Shown piece after piece: positions 23,930 through 35,303 of a DNA stretch of 64,000 bases; positions within the stretch are counted from its first letter, which is position 1, and the number at the start of each line of letters is the position of its first letter. Both the position numbers and the translations under genes were made by a program. Origin of the DNA: Siphonodentalium dalli (taxonomy: Eukaryota; Mollusca; Scaphopoda; Gadilida; Siphonodentaliidae); NCBI GenBank assembly GCA_032622095.1, contig CP136061.1:59975301-60039300 (forward strand). Reading direction: 5' to 3'. The notes under the pieces are model-generated. The model was not told where the DNA came from and ran no database searches. It saw only the letters and a program-made list of their open reading frames with translations.

Positions 23930-24470
23930 CTCTACTCTGTGGTAAAGCCAGGTTAACAATGATATACGCGTGTAAAAGCCACGTAAAACCCATGTAAAAA
24001 GGACATACCCTTGTAAATTCCAAGTAAATGCATGGTAAAGTCAGGTTAGCAATGATACACTCTGGTAAATGTCATGTAAAACCCATGTAAAAAGAACACA
24101 CCCTTGTTATTTCCAAGAAAAATCATGGTAAAGTCAGGTTTGCAATGATATATACTGGACAAAGAGGCCACGTAAAACCATGATAAAAATGACTTACCCT
24201 TGTAAATTCCAAGTACAGTAATTGTAAAGTCAGGTGAACAATGATATTCTCTGGCATATGCCATGTAAACACATGTAAATAGGACCTACCTTTGTAGATT
24301 CCAAATAAAGGAAAGGTAAAGTCAGGCTAACAATGATATACGCTGGAAAACGTCATGTGCATGTACACTCATGCAAAGAAGACATGCCCTTGTAAATTCC
24401 AAGTAAATGCATAATTTATCCCACTATACTCTCACAAAATGCTGGTGAAACAGGACATATATGGTAAAAC
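23930..24470 (+). repeat. ~93-bp minisatellite, about six copies
   Basis: The anchor GGTAAAGTCAGGTTAGCAATG recurs at roughly 23941, 24034, 24126, 24219 and 24315. Each copy is followed by a CTGG block, CATGTAAAACCCATGTAAA and CCCTTGTAAATTCCAAGTAA. Copies are 75-90% alike with small indels. Non-coding. Confidence 0.85.
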
Positions 24471-25436
24471 CCATGTAAATAAGAACATAATGTAGTAAAT
24501 CTCTTCTTCTGGATAAATTACATTTTGAAAACGCTCTTTAAAAGTTTGTATTATTTTCATTTCTGAATGTATCCGTTATTTAGTAATAGTTCGGAAGCAA
24601 CAGTGGTGAAATAAAAATTCTCTGTTAGTTTTTTTTCCTCTACGAATTTTGATTCTGGGTAATGCGTTTGTATCAATTTCTAGGTGTGTGTGGATTTCTC
24701 ACCCTTGAGCGTTTACTAGAATCCGAGAATATGAGTCCGTTTGAACGAAACCTTGCAGGCAAATAAATGGTCATTGTGTTTTTTCGAAAGCTTGGTATAT
24801 CTGGCCTTAAAACACGCATGATAGCAAGCTGGATTCTACAGTTTAATACATCAAATATGTGCGAAAGTACCACTACCCTTACGAGAATAAGAAGTGCCTA
24901 AATATTGGGGGTAGGGCTAATACATTGGTCCTTTTTACACTTCCTTGCAATTATGAACGCGTTGTTACCAGTAGTATGTTCAAGATGATTACTTCTTTCA
25001 GCTAATCTAAACTGTGTGGCGTAAGGTCATGGTATTGAACTTTTTATGGAGGTCAAAGTTCAATGCAGGATTGCAAATACTAATTTCTCCTTATTTTGTT
25101 CTTGGATATCTGGACAAATTGTATTATACTTACCTATGATGAAATACATTACATAGAAGTAGTTTTTTTATTTGGACTTCTATCTACGGACAAACCAGGG
25201 AAATTCTCAAGTACTCTCCACATGCCATGCCAGAACTCATTATTGGATACTACCTACGCCCACTTGCAAATCGACGTTAATAACCATAAAATGTCTTATT
25301 GTTTATAAGACAGACAGTATGGTACCTTGGACATATTATGAGTTACAAATGTACTTAATTTGCCCACCGCAGACCCTTGCGACGTAAGATCTGTGGGCGC
25401 ACACGGTATGATTTTAGTCGTGCGACTTCTGTTTTA
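24471..25436. other. Non-coding interval
   Basis: No supported gene or repeat. A minus-strand donor consensus (ATAG|GTAAGT, 25131) has no convincing exon behind it. Confidence 0.35.
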
Positions 25437-26046
25437 TCACTTACGGTAGACCACCGCACACGATGCGATCGGATCGTACGATCTGGTTGAGTGGTTGTTT
25501 ACTTTCTCGTGAATGCAATGGGCTACCGTATTATTAACGTGGTATATATGCTATAGGTATAGGTCTATATTTGTATATTAAATACTAATTACCAATCAAT
25601 ATTAATATTACAAGTGTTTGTAGTTCTATAGACTAGTAGGGCCTATATATACCTGATTTAATTCCCCACACAAATTCACAATCAGATATTATTTTGACAC
25701 CAATTTGCTGGTGTCCAGTCTATGCACCTGTTTCAATTGTAGTTGTATTCCAAAATATCCCGCTACTCTGACTTTGAAGGACAATGTATGGACGCCATGT
25801 TGTTGTGAAAGAAAACATTTGATCGCGCGTGATCAGATTAATAGTTGAATTTGATTGGCTACTTCGAATAAATCGTACGACTCGATCGTAGAAAATCAAA
25901 ATTATTTGATTTCTTGCGGGGCCGATCGTGCGACAAAATGTCCTGCGATTTTCCACCGCACACGCTACGATTTGACCCGTAACCGGTGCCCGATATTTGT
26001 CGTACGATATATATCGCATCGTGTGCGGCGCGCTTTACCGAAGTTA
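25437..26046. mobile_element. Inverted-repeat element with CCGCACACGATGCGAT ends
   Basis: The left end (near 25440-25490) reads ACTTACGGTAGACC, then CCGCACACGATGCGAT, then ATCGTACGA. The right end (25990-26046) carries the same blocks inverted (ATCGCATCGTGTGCGG, then TACCGAAGT). Related strings (GGGCGCACACGGTATGA, CACCGCACACGCTACGA) occur just outside and inside, suggesting nested copies. No transposase or certain target duplication. Confidence 0.6.
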
Positions 26047-26550
26047 TCTGGATAAACAACGGTCGTATTTGTGCTGTGTACAGCATCGGCTGTAGCCTCA
26101 TGTTGAGCTGTGGATCATTAAGTTAATGGCCATAGACGACAAATTTAACTTACCAAATTAAAATAAATTACAGCGACGATTAATTAAAGGGATATACTGG
26201 AGTTTCTCCACGACATAATAAATACGTTACGGGACGCTTAGTGGTCGGATATGTGTCATGTGAGGCTCAGCGAGATTTGGGTCTATCAAACCAACCATCC
26301 CAGTAAATGAGGTAATGGACAGGAATCGCATGATTTCTGAAACAGCCGGTTTTATGTGGGCTTTCAAAATTTTGGAGAGTAATTGTCTCCATTACAAAAA
26401 GTTATTTTAGCAAATTGCTAGAATTGATCTTGGATCACCCACGTATGTATATATGTAATTATTTGTAGATGGGCACATAAGAATTTAGGCCATAAAGTGT
26501 CCAGAGAATCAATTAACCAATTCGACGAGATATGACACAACTTTGAAAGT

Positions 26551-27617
26551 ATGAGAACCCGGCGTGGGTCGCCACCTAATATGGATTCTCAAACTGTCAC
26601 CAAATCGGTAACCACGCCGATGGCTAGAATAGCGTATCTGCTGCAAATAGCCTGGTCGAGACAATCTCGCAGACATCGCAAGTTGTGGTGGATAAAGTTA
26701 TTCAAACCTCCCAAGCTGTTTCAAATTCAATCACATCTCTAAAACCACAGGAACAGAGAAGACATCGCAAGCCGATAATGAAAAACATCTCTCCTATCGC
26801 TAGGGAAGATTCCTATATAACTCCTGAACGAGCACAACCGAGGACTTCTGCAGCCGAACCGGGGAAGATCTCCCCTTTCCCTTGTGAAGAGAAGACCACT
26901 CATCTTGAGAACACCCAATGGTGTCCTCAAGAGGAAATCTCCTTTTTCTAAAGGCGAAACCAATAGCAAATCTCCGAACGCATCCAAACCTTCTTTTGCA
27001 TCAGTTGCCAGTAAAAAAAAACACCGGCTGTTTTATTCGCAGCTAAGTCTTGTACAAATAGTGCTAAACTCTCTATTAGCAAAACATCTCTTATTTTGCC
27101 GTATGGCACCATTAATAAATTCAGTGGTTGACTCGACACACCCTAATGTGAATTTGAAAATATTCTCCGACTTTTCACTCAACAATGTCATAAATTTTGC
27201 AACGCATAAAACGAGTAAAACCTTGGAACAGATCCTCATTAATGTCGGATTCATTGACATTAAAGAAGGGATGGAATCAATTAAATCGGGGAAATCCCTC
27301 CCGAATATTCAGAAAAAGCTAGGAATAAAGATTTCGGACAGTGTGTCGCAAATCAAGAAAGCTTTCCTGAAAGCCAAATTTTCTTTCAACTCTTAGATTT
27401 CAACGATAATTTGCCGCAAGAACAATTAATTTCAAAATTCAACTCCACCGTGAGGAACATCAGGGACAAAAGTAATTTCACAGCTATTCCCTCTCTACCG
27501 ACAAACCAAATTCATAAAGTAAATACCGCCAACAAATTAGATATTTTTTGGACACAATCGACTGCCAAGCTCTTTCAACAAAAATGGCTAGAAACATTGC
27601 GGAAACCTTTAAACTAA
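26551..27617 (+). pseudogene. Disrupted open-frame cluster, unknown protein
   Basis: Overlapping plus-strand frames (26551-26742, 26685-26951, 26884-27396, 27411-27617) continue one another through frameshifts. For example, the shifted frame just before 26685 reads SVSAANSLVETISQTSQ and flows into the next frame. At about 27020-27120 an alternative frame reads TPAVLFAAKS, then LSISKTSLILPYGTINKF. The best segment (27130-27394) includes IFSDFSLNNVINF, LEQILINVGFIDIKEGM and IKKAFLKAKFSF, predicted helical. An ancestral protein of about 330-350 residues with a Ser/Thr/Lys-rich N-terminal part is implied. It could be a retroelement ORF1/gag-like protein or another mobile-element gene. No family recognised. 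Confidence 0.4.
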
Positions 27618-28229
27618 GAATCAGAATCTTAAAGATAAGCTAGTCAGAGCTAAACTTGGTTAATTCAGTATCTAATGTTCATCTGTTTATTTCTATCTCC
27701 CACATTTCACATGATGGTTACATCGTCGTGTGGACATCTGAGTTTTCAGGGTGAATGCCCCATTAATTATATTTTGGGCGCACATACTAGTTTCTCTTTA
27801 AAGCAGTTTTTATTTTAAACCTTTCGGATTACTAATTACTGATTACTAATTGTCCGCATCTAATAACGTATACCTTTTTACAAGGTGTTTGTGTTGGATA
27901 TTGTTTTGGCTCGGATTGTCAGTGGTTTCAAAGCATTATGCACGGAGTTATGGATCTGTGCAGACAGCTTATATACTGTCAATTAGGCAGGAGAAAACAC
28001 ATACCACCTTTTTGAAGAAATATGTTTGTTTAACCTTTGTTTATTTATTTAATGGCAATTTCTTAATTTATTTACCAGCATCGGTATGCTTAAATGACTC
28101 CTCGGCGTAGAATTTCAATCAGCCCTCAAGGCAAGCACGCAGATGTGACTCACATTTAAGGTTCACCAACTTGAAGGACAGTGAAAGAAAGAAGTGATTT
28201 ATTCCACTGAGCGCGTGCCACATACCTTT
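27618..28229. other. Non-coding interval
   Basis: AT-rich, no domain-bearing frames or clear repeats. Confidence 0.35.
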
Positions 28230-28765
28230 AAATATATATATATATTTAAAAAAGAAGAAATTCTCCTCTGAGGTATAGGTAACTGCTGACGTGATGAATT
28301 ATATATATATATTTTATTTTTTTTGAAGACCTCTGTTTGTCTGTCTGTATGTCCTTTATAGAATCGAAAACGGGTTGACCGATCGAGACCAAACTTCCTA
28401 TCCAAATGTAAAATACAACGGACACCGTCGGCGTCGCGTTTTGGAGAAGCTCAGAGCACCCGTTCTCCAATCTCAGTCACAAAAACGGCACTGCGGTGGT
28501 TAATCAAGTGATAATTTAATGAGCGTTTGTTTTTGACGCATCGCTATAAAGAGCGTTTGTTTACCATTCAACGTTATTAGCATCTGCAGAGAGATATACG
28601 GGAACATCTAATATATAGAAACGGGTGGAGCTATCGACTTGAAATTTGGTATGTGAATGTATCTTGCCCCGGATACGAATTTTATCGGGTCGCCGAGCCC
28701 GTGCGACGCCAGCTCCGCGCATGCGCAGACGAGATCTCGGAAACGGGTGGATACCATCTCAGTGT
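28230..28765 (+). mobile_element. Helitron-like tandem-repeat element, fragment
   Basis: About 28324-28400 has GAAGACCTCTGTTTGTCTGT followed by GACCGATCGAGACCAAACTT. About 28617-28760 has one unit of the ~124-bp repeat (GTGGAGCTATCGACTTGAAA, CTTGCCCCGGATACGA, TCGGGTCGCCGAGCCC, CGCATGCGCAGA). The same modules build the elements at 35641 and 40137. The CATCGGCT-type 3' hairpin end is missing here. Confidence 0.6.
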
Positions 28766-29356
28766 CCATATTTGGTATAAACTGCACCATGCAGTCATAC
28801 ACCCAGTCTACAGACTGTGCAGTAATACATCCAGTATCACACATTTAGAACGCACGCACAAAACCGGAGAATAAAAAGAAACTTGAATATTCTACTCAAG
28901 TCTCCGCTCCAGACACTTTATTGACAAAGCATGGACCTGAAATATCGTGTCCCACCAAAAGGTGTCCTGACCTAAATAACAAATAAGCAACTCACATGCA
29001 ATCCCTCGTCATATTTTGCCATCGTCTACTAAAGGTCATGGCCGCACACATCGGAGTTATATGCGACAATCAGATACCAAAATAGTTTCAGACACAGCCA
29101 TTTTCATTATGTTTATTATTATATCTATTAGTATGTGTGTTTGCTTTATAAATGTACCGTATATGAATTTAAAGGGGGACTGCACACTAGGTCTGGCTCT
29201 GAGTATGTTGAGTGTGTAGGGGTGGTCCCGTAAATGTCCGGATTTGGTTTACCAATTTATTATTATATTAATATTCCATCCGCCCCTGTATTACAAAATG
29301 ACTGGGGAAGAGTCTCATGACGATGACCATTTATAATAAACGAATATCTGAGTGTT

Positions 29357-29957
29357 ATGGCCCAAATGAATAGATTCTTTATTAATGGTCCAAGAAAACT
29401 AAGCATTTTACACTGCAGAATTCGCAACTATTGTAGTGAATTAAAATCAGATATGTGCAACAATTTTATCTCTGATACCTCTAAATGCACATGTGGATAC
29501 GAAGTCGAAGATGCCTTTCATTATTTCTTTGAGTGCCCCCTGTATGCTACCGAAAGATGCGAACTCTTCAATAAGATTGCAGCCCACCAATTTATAATAT
29601 CTAACATTTCCTCCTTACTCACAGGGATATCATCAGAATCGAATCGACGCAATGAAATTCTTTTCCATTTTGTTTATTCATACATTTCATCAACGAAACG
29701 TTTTAATTAGGCCCCCTCCGCTAACAAATATAGGCGAGATCCTCCTTTGCGTTACAAATGTTGACTACCTCAGATGAAATTTCAAAAGCAGGATAGGACT
29801 GACAGCAATCACAACCACACCATACATCATCCTGTATATATGTTATGTTCGTCATCTACTTTGTATTTGTTAAAATGTATATGGGAGAGGGGCGGATTTA
29901 AGTTGTTAAAACTTGTGCCCCGATCCCTTGTGTAATATTATATTACAATAAAATATG
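29357..29957 (+). pseudogene. LINE C-terminal zinc-knuckle fragment with 3' UTR
   Basis: A 117-codon frame (29357-29710) carries the LINE C-terminal tail: LHCRIRNYCSEL, then CTCGYEVEDAFHYFFECP, a C-x-C...H...C knuckle, and a closing SYISSTKRFN. The 3' UTR ends with AATAAAATATGTTTAAAC at about 29950. That end closely matches the one at 35625-35640, so this is a 5'-truncated copy of the same or a sister LINE family. Confidence 0.75.
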
Positions 29958-30553
29958 TTTAAACAGAATGAATAGATCAAGGTGGAAACCCTATTTGCCG
30001 AGATGAAGGAGGTAACTCTATTTGCTCAAAAAAAACCCACACAAATTAGTTTGCCTGTACAAATGTCCCAAACGGGTACATTTTGTGACCAGCTCAAAAA
30101 CATTAAGTATTTCCAAATAATGTGAAATTCAAACAATGCGACTTGATATTCTCATCGAAATTGAAATGCCAGTTAAATCGTAGAGGGACTAAAGGTAATA
30201 ATACAATATATTCCACCACGATTGGCACTAAGACTAACGAACACAAAATAAATTCTAACATACTGAATTCTTTATAATCGGCTTGCTTCATAATGTATAG
30301 TGATTAATCAACCCGGGAACAAGCGTGTCATTTTCATGATCACGCAAAATATGTACTTATATATGTTTATTTATATATACATGTATCTTGTTTTTTGTTT
30401 GTATTTCGAATTTATGATTGTTTTTCTCACCACTCATCACACTCTTCCAACGAACACAATTGTAGCGAACGCTGTCACGAATATGATTTCGTACACAATA
30501 CCCCATTGCCTGCCTGTAAACAGCAACTTGAGTTATTTCCAATTTAATCCGCC

Positions 30554-30778
30554 ATGACATCAAATCTAGTGCAATATAGGCAGGCGATAGGGCTTTTCAA
30601 CTTACGTACCTGTATGTACAATGTGGATAAATTTTCCAAAACTGGGCGTGGTAATACTTCAAACATTAAATTACCTAAATTCGGACACATGCAAAAATTA
30701 CTTGTTCGTACAGTTCTAATAAGTATGCTTTTGATTATTTTGAGCAATGACGTGCATAAAAAATCCAGGTCCGCGTGA
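30554..30778 (+). pseudogene. LINE leader frame ending in a 2A-like motif
   Basis: The frame has YRQAIGLFNLR, a hydrophobic stretch (VLISMLLIILS) and then NDVHK at 30746-30760. One base later in frame comes KNPGP. Read together across a run of six A's, DVHK-NPGP recalls the D(V/I)ExNPGP ribosome-skipping motif that some CR1/L2-type LINEs carry upstream of the endonuclease. The Glu position is His, and the motif is split by a +1 shift, so it is non-functional as read. Confidence 0.5.
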
Positions 30779-31598
30779 GAAGGACACATTATCAATTTTC
30801 CATTATAATGTCCGAAGTCTAAGACACAAATTGTCCAAACTAACTGAGCATATTGATGAATATGATATTGTTTATTTTACAGAAACCCATTTAAATGTTG
30901 GTTTTCCAAGCGAAAAAATATTGCTTCCTAATTATCAAGGGCCAATTAGATTGGATAGAAACGAACGAGGAGGTGGTCTAGCAATTTACTTTGCTGACGG
31001 TCTCGTATTTAAACATATCCCTCAACTCGACTTTGATGATGAAATACTCTGGTTCGAAATTGGTTCGAAACAAAAAATTCTGATATGTGTGACTTATCGA
31101 TCTGAGAAGGAATGTATAGAATCATATTGGAAAGACCTAGAATCCTCTGTTGAAAGCGCTCTTTCGATAAATCGATCCCTGATTATTGTCGGTGCAATCA
31201 GGATCATTGCACGATATAAAAAGTAGATGGGCTCTAACGAACACTATCACCAACCCAACTCGTGTGTGACTGGACAGAGCTCCTCGACCTTGATCGATCC
31301 AAGTTTGTTAAGTGATACACTATCATCCACTATTGATCTGGGCCACTCAGACCATTATGCGACCACCATAGAACTACTTACACCCAATCGTAAATCAGAG
31401 ACATGCATTCGTCAGGTATGGAATTATACCAAAGGCGATTACTTAAATATGAATGCAGAGATCCATGCAATAAATTGGACAGATGTTTTATCTGAAAGAG
31501 ACACAAACATAAATTTAAATACAATGGTAACCATTTTCACAGACATGTTCCTTAATATTGCAAAAAACATATATAACATTTCAAACAATTACAATTAG
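30747..31598 (+). pseudogene. LINE APE-type endonuclease domain, broken
   Basis: 30747-31226 has FHYNVRSLRHKL, IVYFTETHLNV with the catalytic Glu, RGGGLAIYFADG and LICVTYRS. The expected GDFN loop is missing: VGAIRIIARYKK runs to a stop instead. The frame resumes at 31227 with the C-terminal LIDPSLLSDTLSSTID and GHSDHYATTI, the catalytic Asp-His pair. Apparently some sequence around the GDFN site was lost. The domain would nick target DNA in an intact element. Confidence 0.75.
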
Positions 31599-31738
31599 GA
31601 CAAATGATAAGCCATGGTTTGATAGCTCTATTAGATTAAATATAAGAAAAAGAGATCGCTTAAAAAGAAAGCTTTAAAATCAAATACACAAATGCACTGG
31701 GGGACAAGTATAAACAAATTCGAAATAAGATAAACAAC

Positions 31739-32062
31739 ATGAAAAAATTTGCAAAAGAGAAATATTTGTTAAATCTGGATGAAAATTTGAAACTCAACAC
31801 AGGTCCAAAGCAATTCTGGCATGTAGTGAAACAGCTGCTTAACAATTTTTCTAATAAGAGTAAAATCCCAACTCTAGAGTTTGACAACTCATTTTATGAT
31901 TCTGATGAAGAAAATGCTGAACTGTTGAACAAAATGTTTATAATGAATAGCACCATAGACAGTTCGGAATCTGACATTCCCAATTTCGCAAATAGAACAG
32001 CATCAAATTATTTTCTATCGAGCTGATATTTGATTCAAATATCAGCTCGATAGAAACATCAT
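31739..32062 (+). pseudogene. LINE endonuclease-RT linker, broken by a palindrome
   Basis: The frame 31739-32026 holds GPKQFWHVVKQL and NAELLNKMFIMN, the usual linker helix before the RT. It ends in a 45-bp perfect palindrome, 22-bp arms either side of one base, centred near 32032. The downstream frame restarts in another phase with NISSIETS, a TAA at 32062-32064, and then DEISTILKSL and KANGPDGIS. Confidence 0.65.
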
Positions 32063-32065
32063 AAG

Positions 32066-32870
32066 ATGAAATTTCCACTATTCTCAAATCTTTATCCACA
32101 AATAAAGCCAATGGTCCGGATGGTATCAGTAACAAAATGTTAAAGGAAAACCACAGCTCAGTATGCAAACCACTCAAAATAATTCTTAATAAATCGCTTA
32201 AGAGCTGTTGTTTTCCGGACACATGGAAACGTGCTGATGTCATACCATTGTTCACAAAAGGAAAATCACAAGATCCAAATAATTACAGACCCATTTCACT
32301 TCTCAGTTGTGATGGAAAAGTTCTCGAAAGAATCGTTCACAATAAAATGTTTACACATTTACAATCCAGAGATCTCCTATATTCGCACCAGTCTGGTTTT
32401 ATTCCCGGTCATGGAACGGAACTACAACTGATAGAAATTATTCATAATATAGTAGAAGCGCTTGATAAAGGTGATACGACATGTGCAGTATTCTGTGATA
32501 TTTCCAAAGTGTGGCATCGTGGTCTTATACATAAGCTCGATAAATATGGTATTAAAGGAGATATTCTTAAATGGTCTGTGAACTACCTTGAAAATCGCAA
32601 ACAACGTTTTCGAATTAACTACAGTTTTTCCAAATACGCACATATAACAGCAGGGTCCCTCAAGGATCCGTAATCGGGCCTTTTATGTTTCTCATATATA
32701 TAAATGACATTTCGGACAATTTAGAATCCCGAGTTAGACTATTTGCCGATGATACATGTCTCATGAATGCAAACTCTGATCTACAAACTTTAGAATCGTC
32801 GATAAATAATGATATGCGGAAAATCAATGAATGGGCTGAAAAGTAGATAGTCAAATTTAATAATGCCAAA
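32066..32870 (+). pseudogene. LINE reverse transcriptase fingers and palm
   Basis: Motifs in order: NKANGPDGIS, NNYRPISLLSC, SHQSGFIPGHGTE, then motif A as VFCDISKVWHRGLI. The usual AFDR after DISK is missing (a 12-base deletion), although the first catalytic Asp is kept. At about 32652 a one-base loss shifts the frame. The new frame gives PQGSVIGPFMFLIYIND and VRLFADDTCLM, the catalytic FADD box, ending INEWAEK at a TAG that replaces the usual Trp codon. Catalytic Asp residues survive but the enzyme cannot be translated as one chain. Confidence 0.85.
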
Positions 32871-32905
32871 ACTAAAGTACTGCTGTTTACAAGTATAGAA
32901 AAATA

Positions 32906-32955
32906 TTATAAAAACAGATATAGTTTTCGATTATAAAAACAGATATAATTTTCAA
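32906..32955 (+). repeat. 25-bp tandem duplication within LINE
   Basis: ATTATAAAAACAGATATA followed by ATTTTC or GTTTTCG is present twice back to back just after the palm region. It shifts the LINE frame. Confidence 0.75.
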
Positions 32956-33076
32956 TGGAGCTGCCCTTGATTATACGCAAAGTCACACACACCTGGGTAT
33001 TGACATCTCAGAAGATTTATCATGGAATATTTATATCGAAAATATATGTACTAAAGCCTATGCAAGACTTTCCCAA

Positions 33077-33820
33077 ATGAGAAAACTGAAATATCTTCTT
33101 AACCGTCGGACTCTCGAAATATTATATTTATCTCACGTCCGTCCATTAATGGAGTATGCTAGTTGTGTATGGTTTGGGGCACCTGACTATCTATTAAAAA
33201 GACTAGATGATATACAGATCGAAGCTGCGCGTATAGTTACAGGTTGTACAAAATCGGTCCCCCATGATAGGTTGCTCTTTGAACTCGGATGGGAGAAGCT
33301 GGAAAGTAGGCGGTATGTTAAACGAATGAGTATATTTTACAATATTTCAAACGGCAAAGCCCCCACCTACTTAACTCAGCTTCTTCCGTCAAAGGTTAAG
33401 GATAAATGTGATTACGAACTGAGAAATGCATCAAATTTAAATCGTCCCATTTCAAATAGCAAAAGAACAGATAAAACTTTCTTCCCCACATGCGTTATGG
33501 ATTGGAACAAATTGGATGAAAAAAAAGAAAGAAACATTCCACTCGATAGGTTCAAGAAAGCACTAGTAACTAAGCCATTAAAACCACCAACATATTTATC
33601 ATATGGTAAACGGCTATAAAACATCCTTCATTGTAAACTGAGGTGTGAATGTAGTAATCTACAAGCTGATAAACTTCAAAAATGATATAGCAATTTCTGC
33701 TACATCTAGGTGTGGAAATTCTGAAGAAAATGCTTTCCACTATTTTTTTGAATGCCACCTAAACTTTGAAGAAAGAATTACACTTAGTAATAATCTACTG
33801 CGCTTTAATATACATTCAGT
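33077..33820 (+). pseudogene. LINE RT thumb/C-terminal region and zinc knuckle
   Basis: 33077-33619 encodes a standard LINE tail: LSHVRPLMEYASCVW, ARIVTGCTKSVPHDRLL, ELGWEKLESRR, FFPTCVMDWNKLDE. After a stop, a second frame (33645-33820) holds the knuckle CGNSEENAFHYFFECHL and FEERITLSNNLL. It is cut at 33820 by the inserted DNA element. The last residues resume at 35186. Confidence 0.8.
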
Positions 33821-33823
33821 TAA

Positions 33824-35182
33824 GGGTGGATACACACATGCATGTAATGTCTGTATGTAAAATACATGTATTTTACATGGCCACACCAATAATTGACAAA
33901 AGTAATCACCTGCGCGCGAGAGGTCAATTTCACCAGTGAGTAGTTATAAGCCATTATCAAACAAACTGCCATCAAGAAATTTCAGGCTAGTCATAAACAT
34001 GTCTTCTTTCATGGATGCCGAAATGAGTAATTCTTGTCTGATATATGTTGCTGTTTTTCACGAGTTATAATTCATTTCGAAAAGTGGATTAGAGCCGGTC
34101 GATTTTATACTTGATTTGTTTCTGTCATTTCTTGGAAACAGGGTCATCCAAAACAAAAATAAAATATGCAGAATTCTTTTATAGGATGATACCGGCTTGT
34201 TGAGATTTCTCTGATAATTTGAGAGCGAGCTCATGTGATAACATTAATTCAATTGGGATTGCAAATATTCATTATAGCGCCAAAAACTAATGCAGGTACA
34301 GCGTTGAAATTAAAAAGAGTGACCACCCCCCCCCCATTTATATATATGTTTCTCAAGCCAAAGGTTGAACAAGCTCCTACCTGTCACAAGCTTGAATTAT
34401 AACATTTTCGACCATAATCCATGAATGAGGGAGGGGCTGGTTCTCGAAAGCTTCCAATAACTAAGGGAGTTAATTGAATGTATCAGCCGGGATTATCTGG
34501 GCAAGAATTACAATATAATGTTTTACTTAAATATTCCATAGTTGTAAATTTTGCGTATACATGTATAACTGTATAACACAAGAGAGGAAAGGTGACGTAG
34601 TTGGGAACTCGTAGCTAGGCAACTCTTTCGCCGAATGAAAACAAACAGCAACACCATGCATTCAAATTTAAAGCTGTATAATATGTTCATAATTATATGA
34701 ATAGCATAAATTGTTGCATATTAGATTAATCACTAGTAGAAAACAGACACGACAGCCATGACTACGATATTTATAAAGCAGGGTGTCAGGACTCAGGGTG
34801 CTGCATGCACACCCCCGTCGAGGAAATATGCAATGGTGAATTCTGTAGCTTCTGGGATAATATAGCTACCCGTGCATGTTGGGGGTCATAGCCCCCTGCG
34901 TTGGGGAAGAGGCCATCACTGGTATTAACATCAATAGAAGACTGACAATATTTAAACAGAACGTCGACCATTTGAGTTATCGCGCGAATAATTATTTTAA
35001 GCGGCCTGACGACTTCGTCCCAGTCAACGGCTCTTCGGCGGTTCAGAGTTTAACTCACTGTGGTCAAACACAGTCGCAATGATTGGGTTGTCAGCGGACA
35101 CATATTACACGGTGTATATGATCCATGTAAAACTCCAAATACACGATATTTACAGAGATTACATGCATGTGTGTATCCACCC
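33824..35182. mobile_element. Harbinger-like non-autonomous DNA transposon, 1359 bp
   Basis: Terminal inverted repeats begin GGGTGGATACACACATGCAT and match at 31 of 32 positions. The element is flanked by TAA on both sides (33821-33823 and 35183-35185), fitting the 3-bp TWA targets of PIF/Harbinger elements. Removing the element and one TAA restores an open, family-typical LINE reading frame across the site, which fixes both boundaries to the base. The interior has a poly-C run near 34326 and no transposase-like frame. Confidence 0.9.
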
Positions 35183-35185
35183 TAA

Positions 35186-35303
35186 GACACTAATATTTGG
35201 GGACCCGAACTTAAAACAATTAGAAAATGAACATATCTTTAAAGCTGTGCAAAATTACTTACGAGATACAACTCAAGAGGAAAATCCGACAAAGTTCTAT
35301 TAA
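35186..35303 (+). pseudogene. LINE polyprotein last residues, 3' of the insertion
   Basis: The frame reads TLIFGDPNLKQLENEHIFKA and on to a TAA at 35301-35303. This is the usual LINE end (LL-G-NPEL-..-NE-IF-AVQ-YI). It is in frame with the segment ending at 33820 once the inserted element is removed. Confidence 0.85.
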
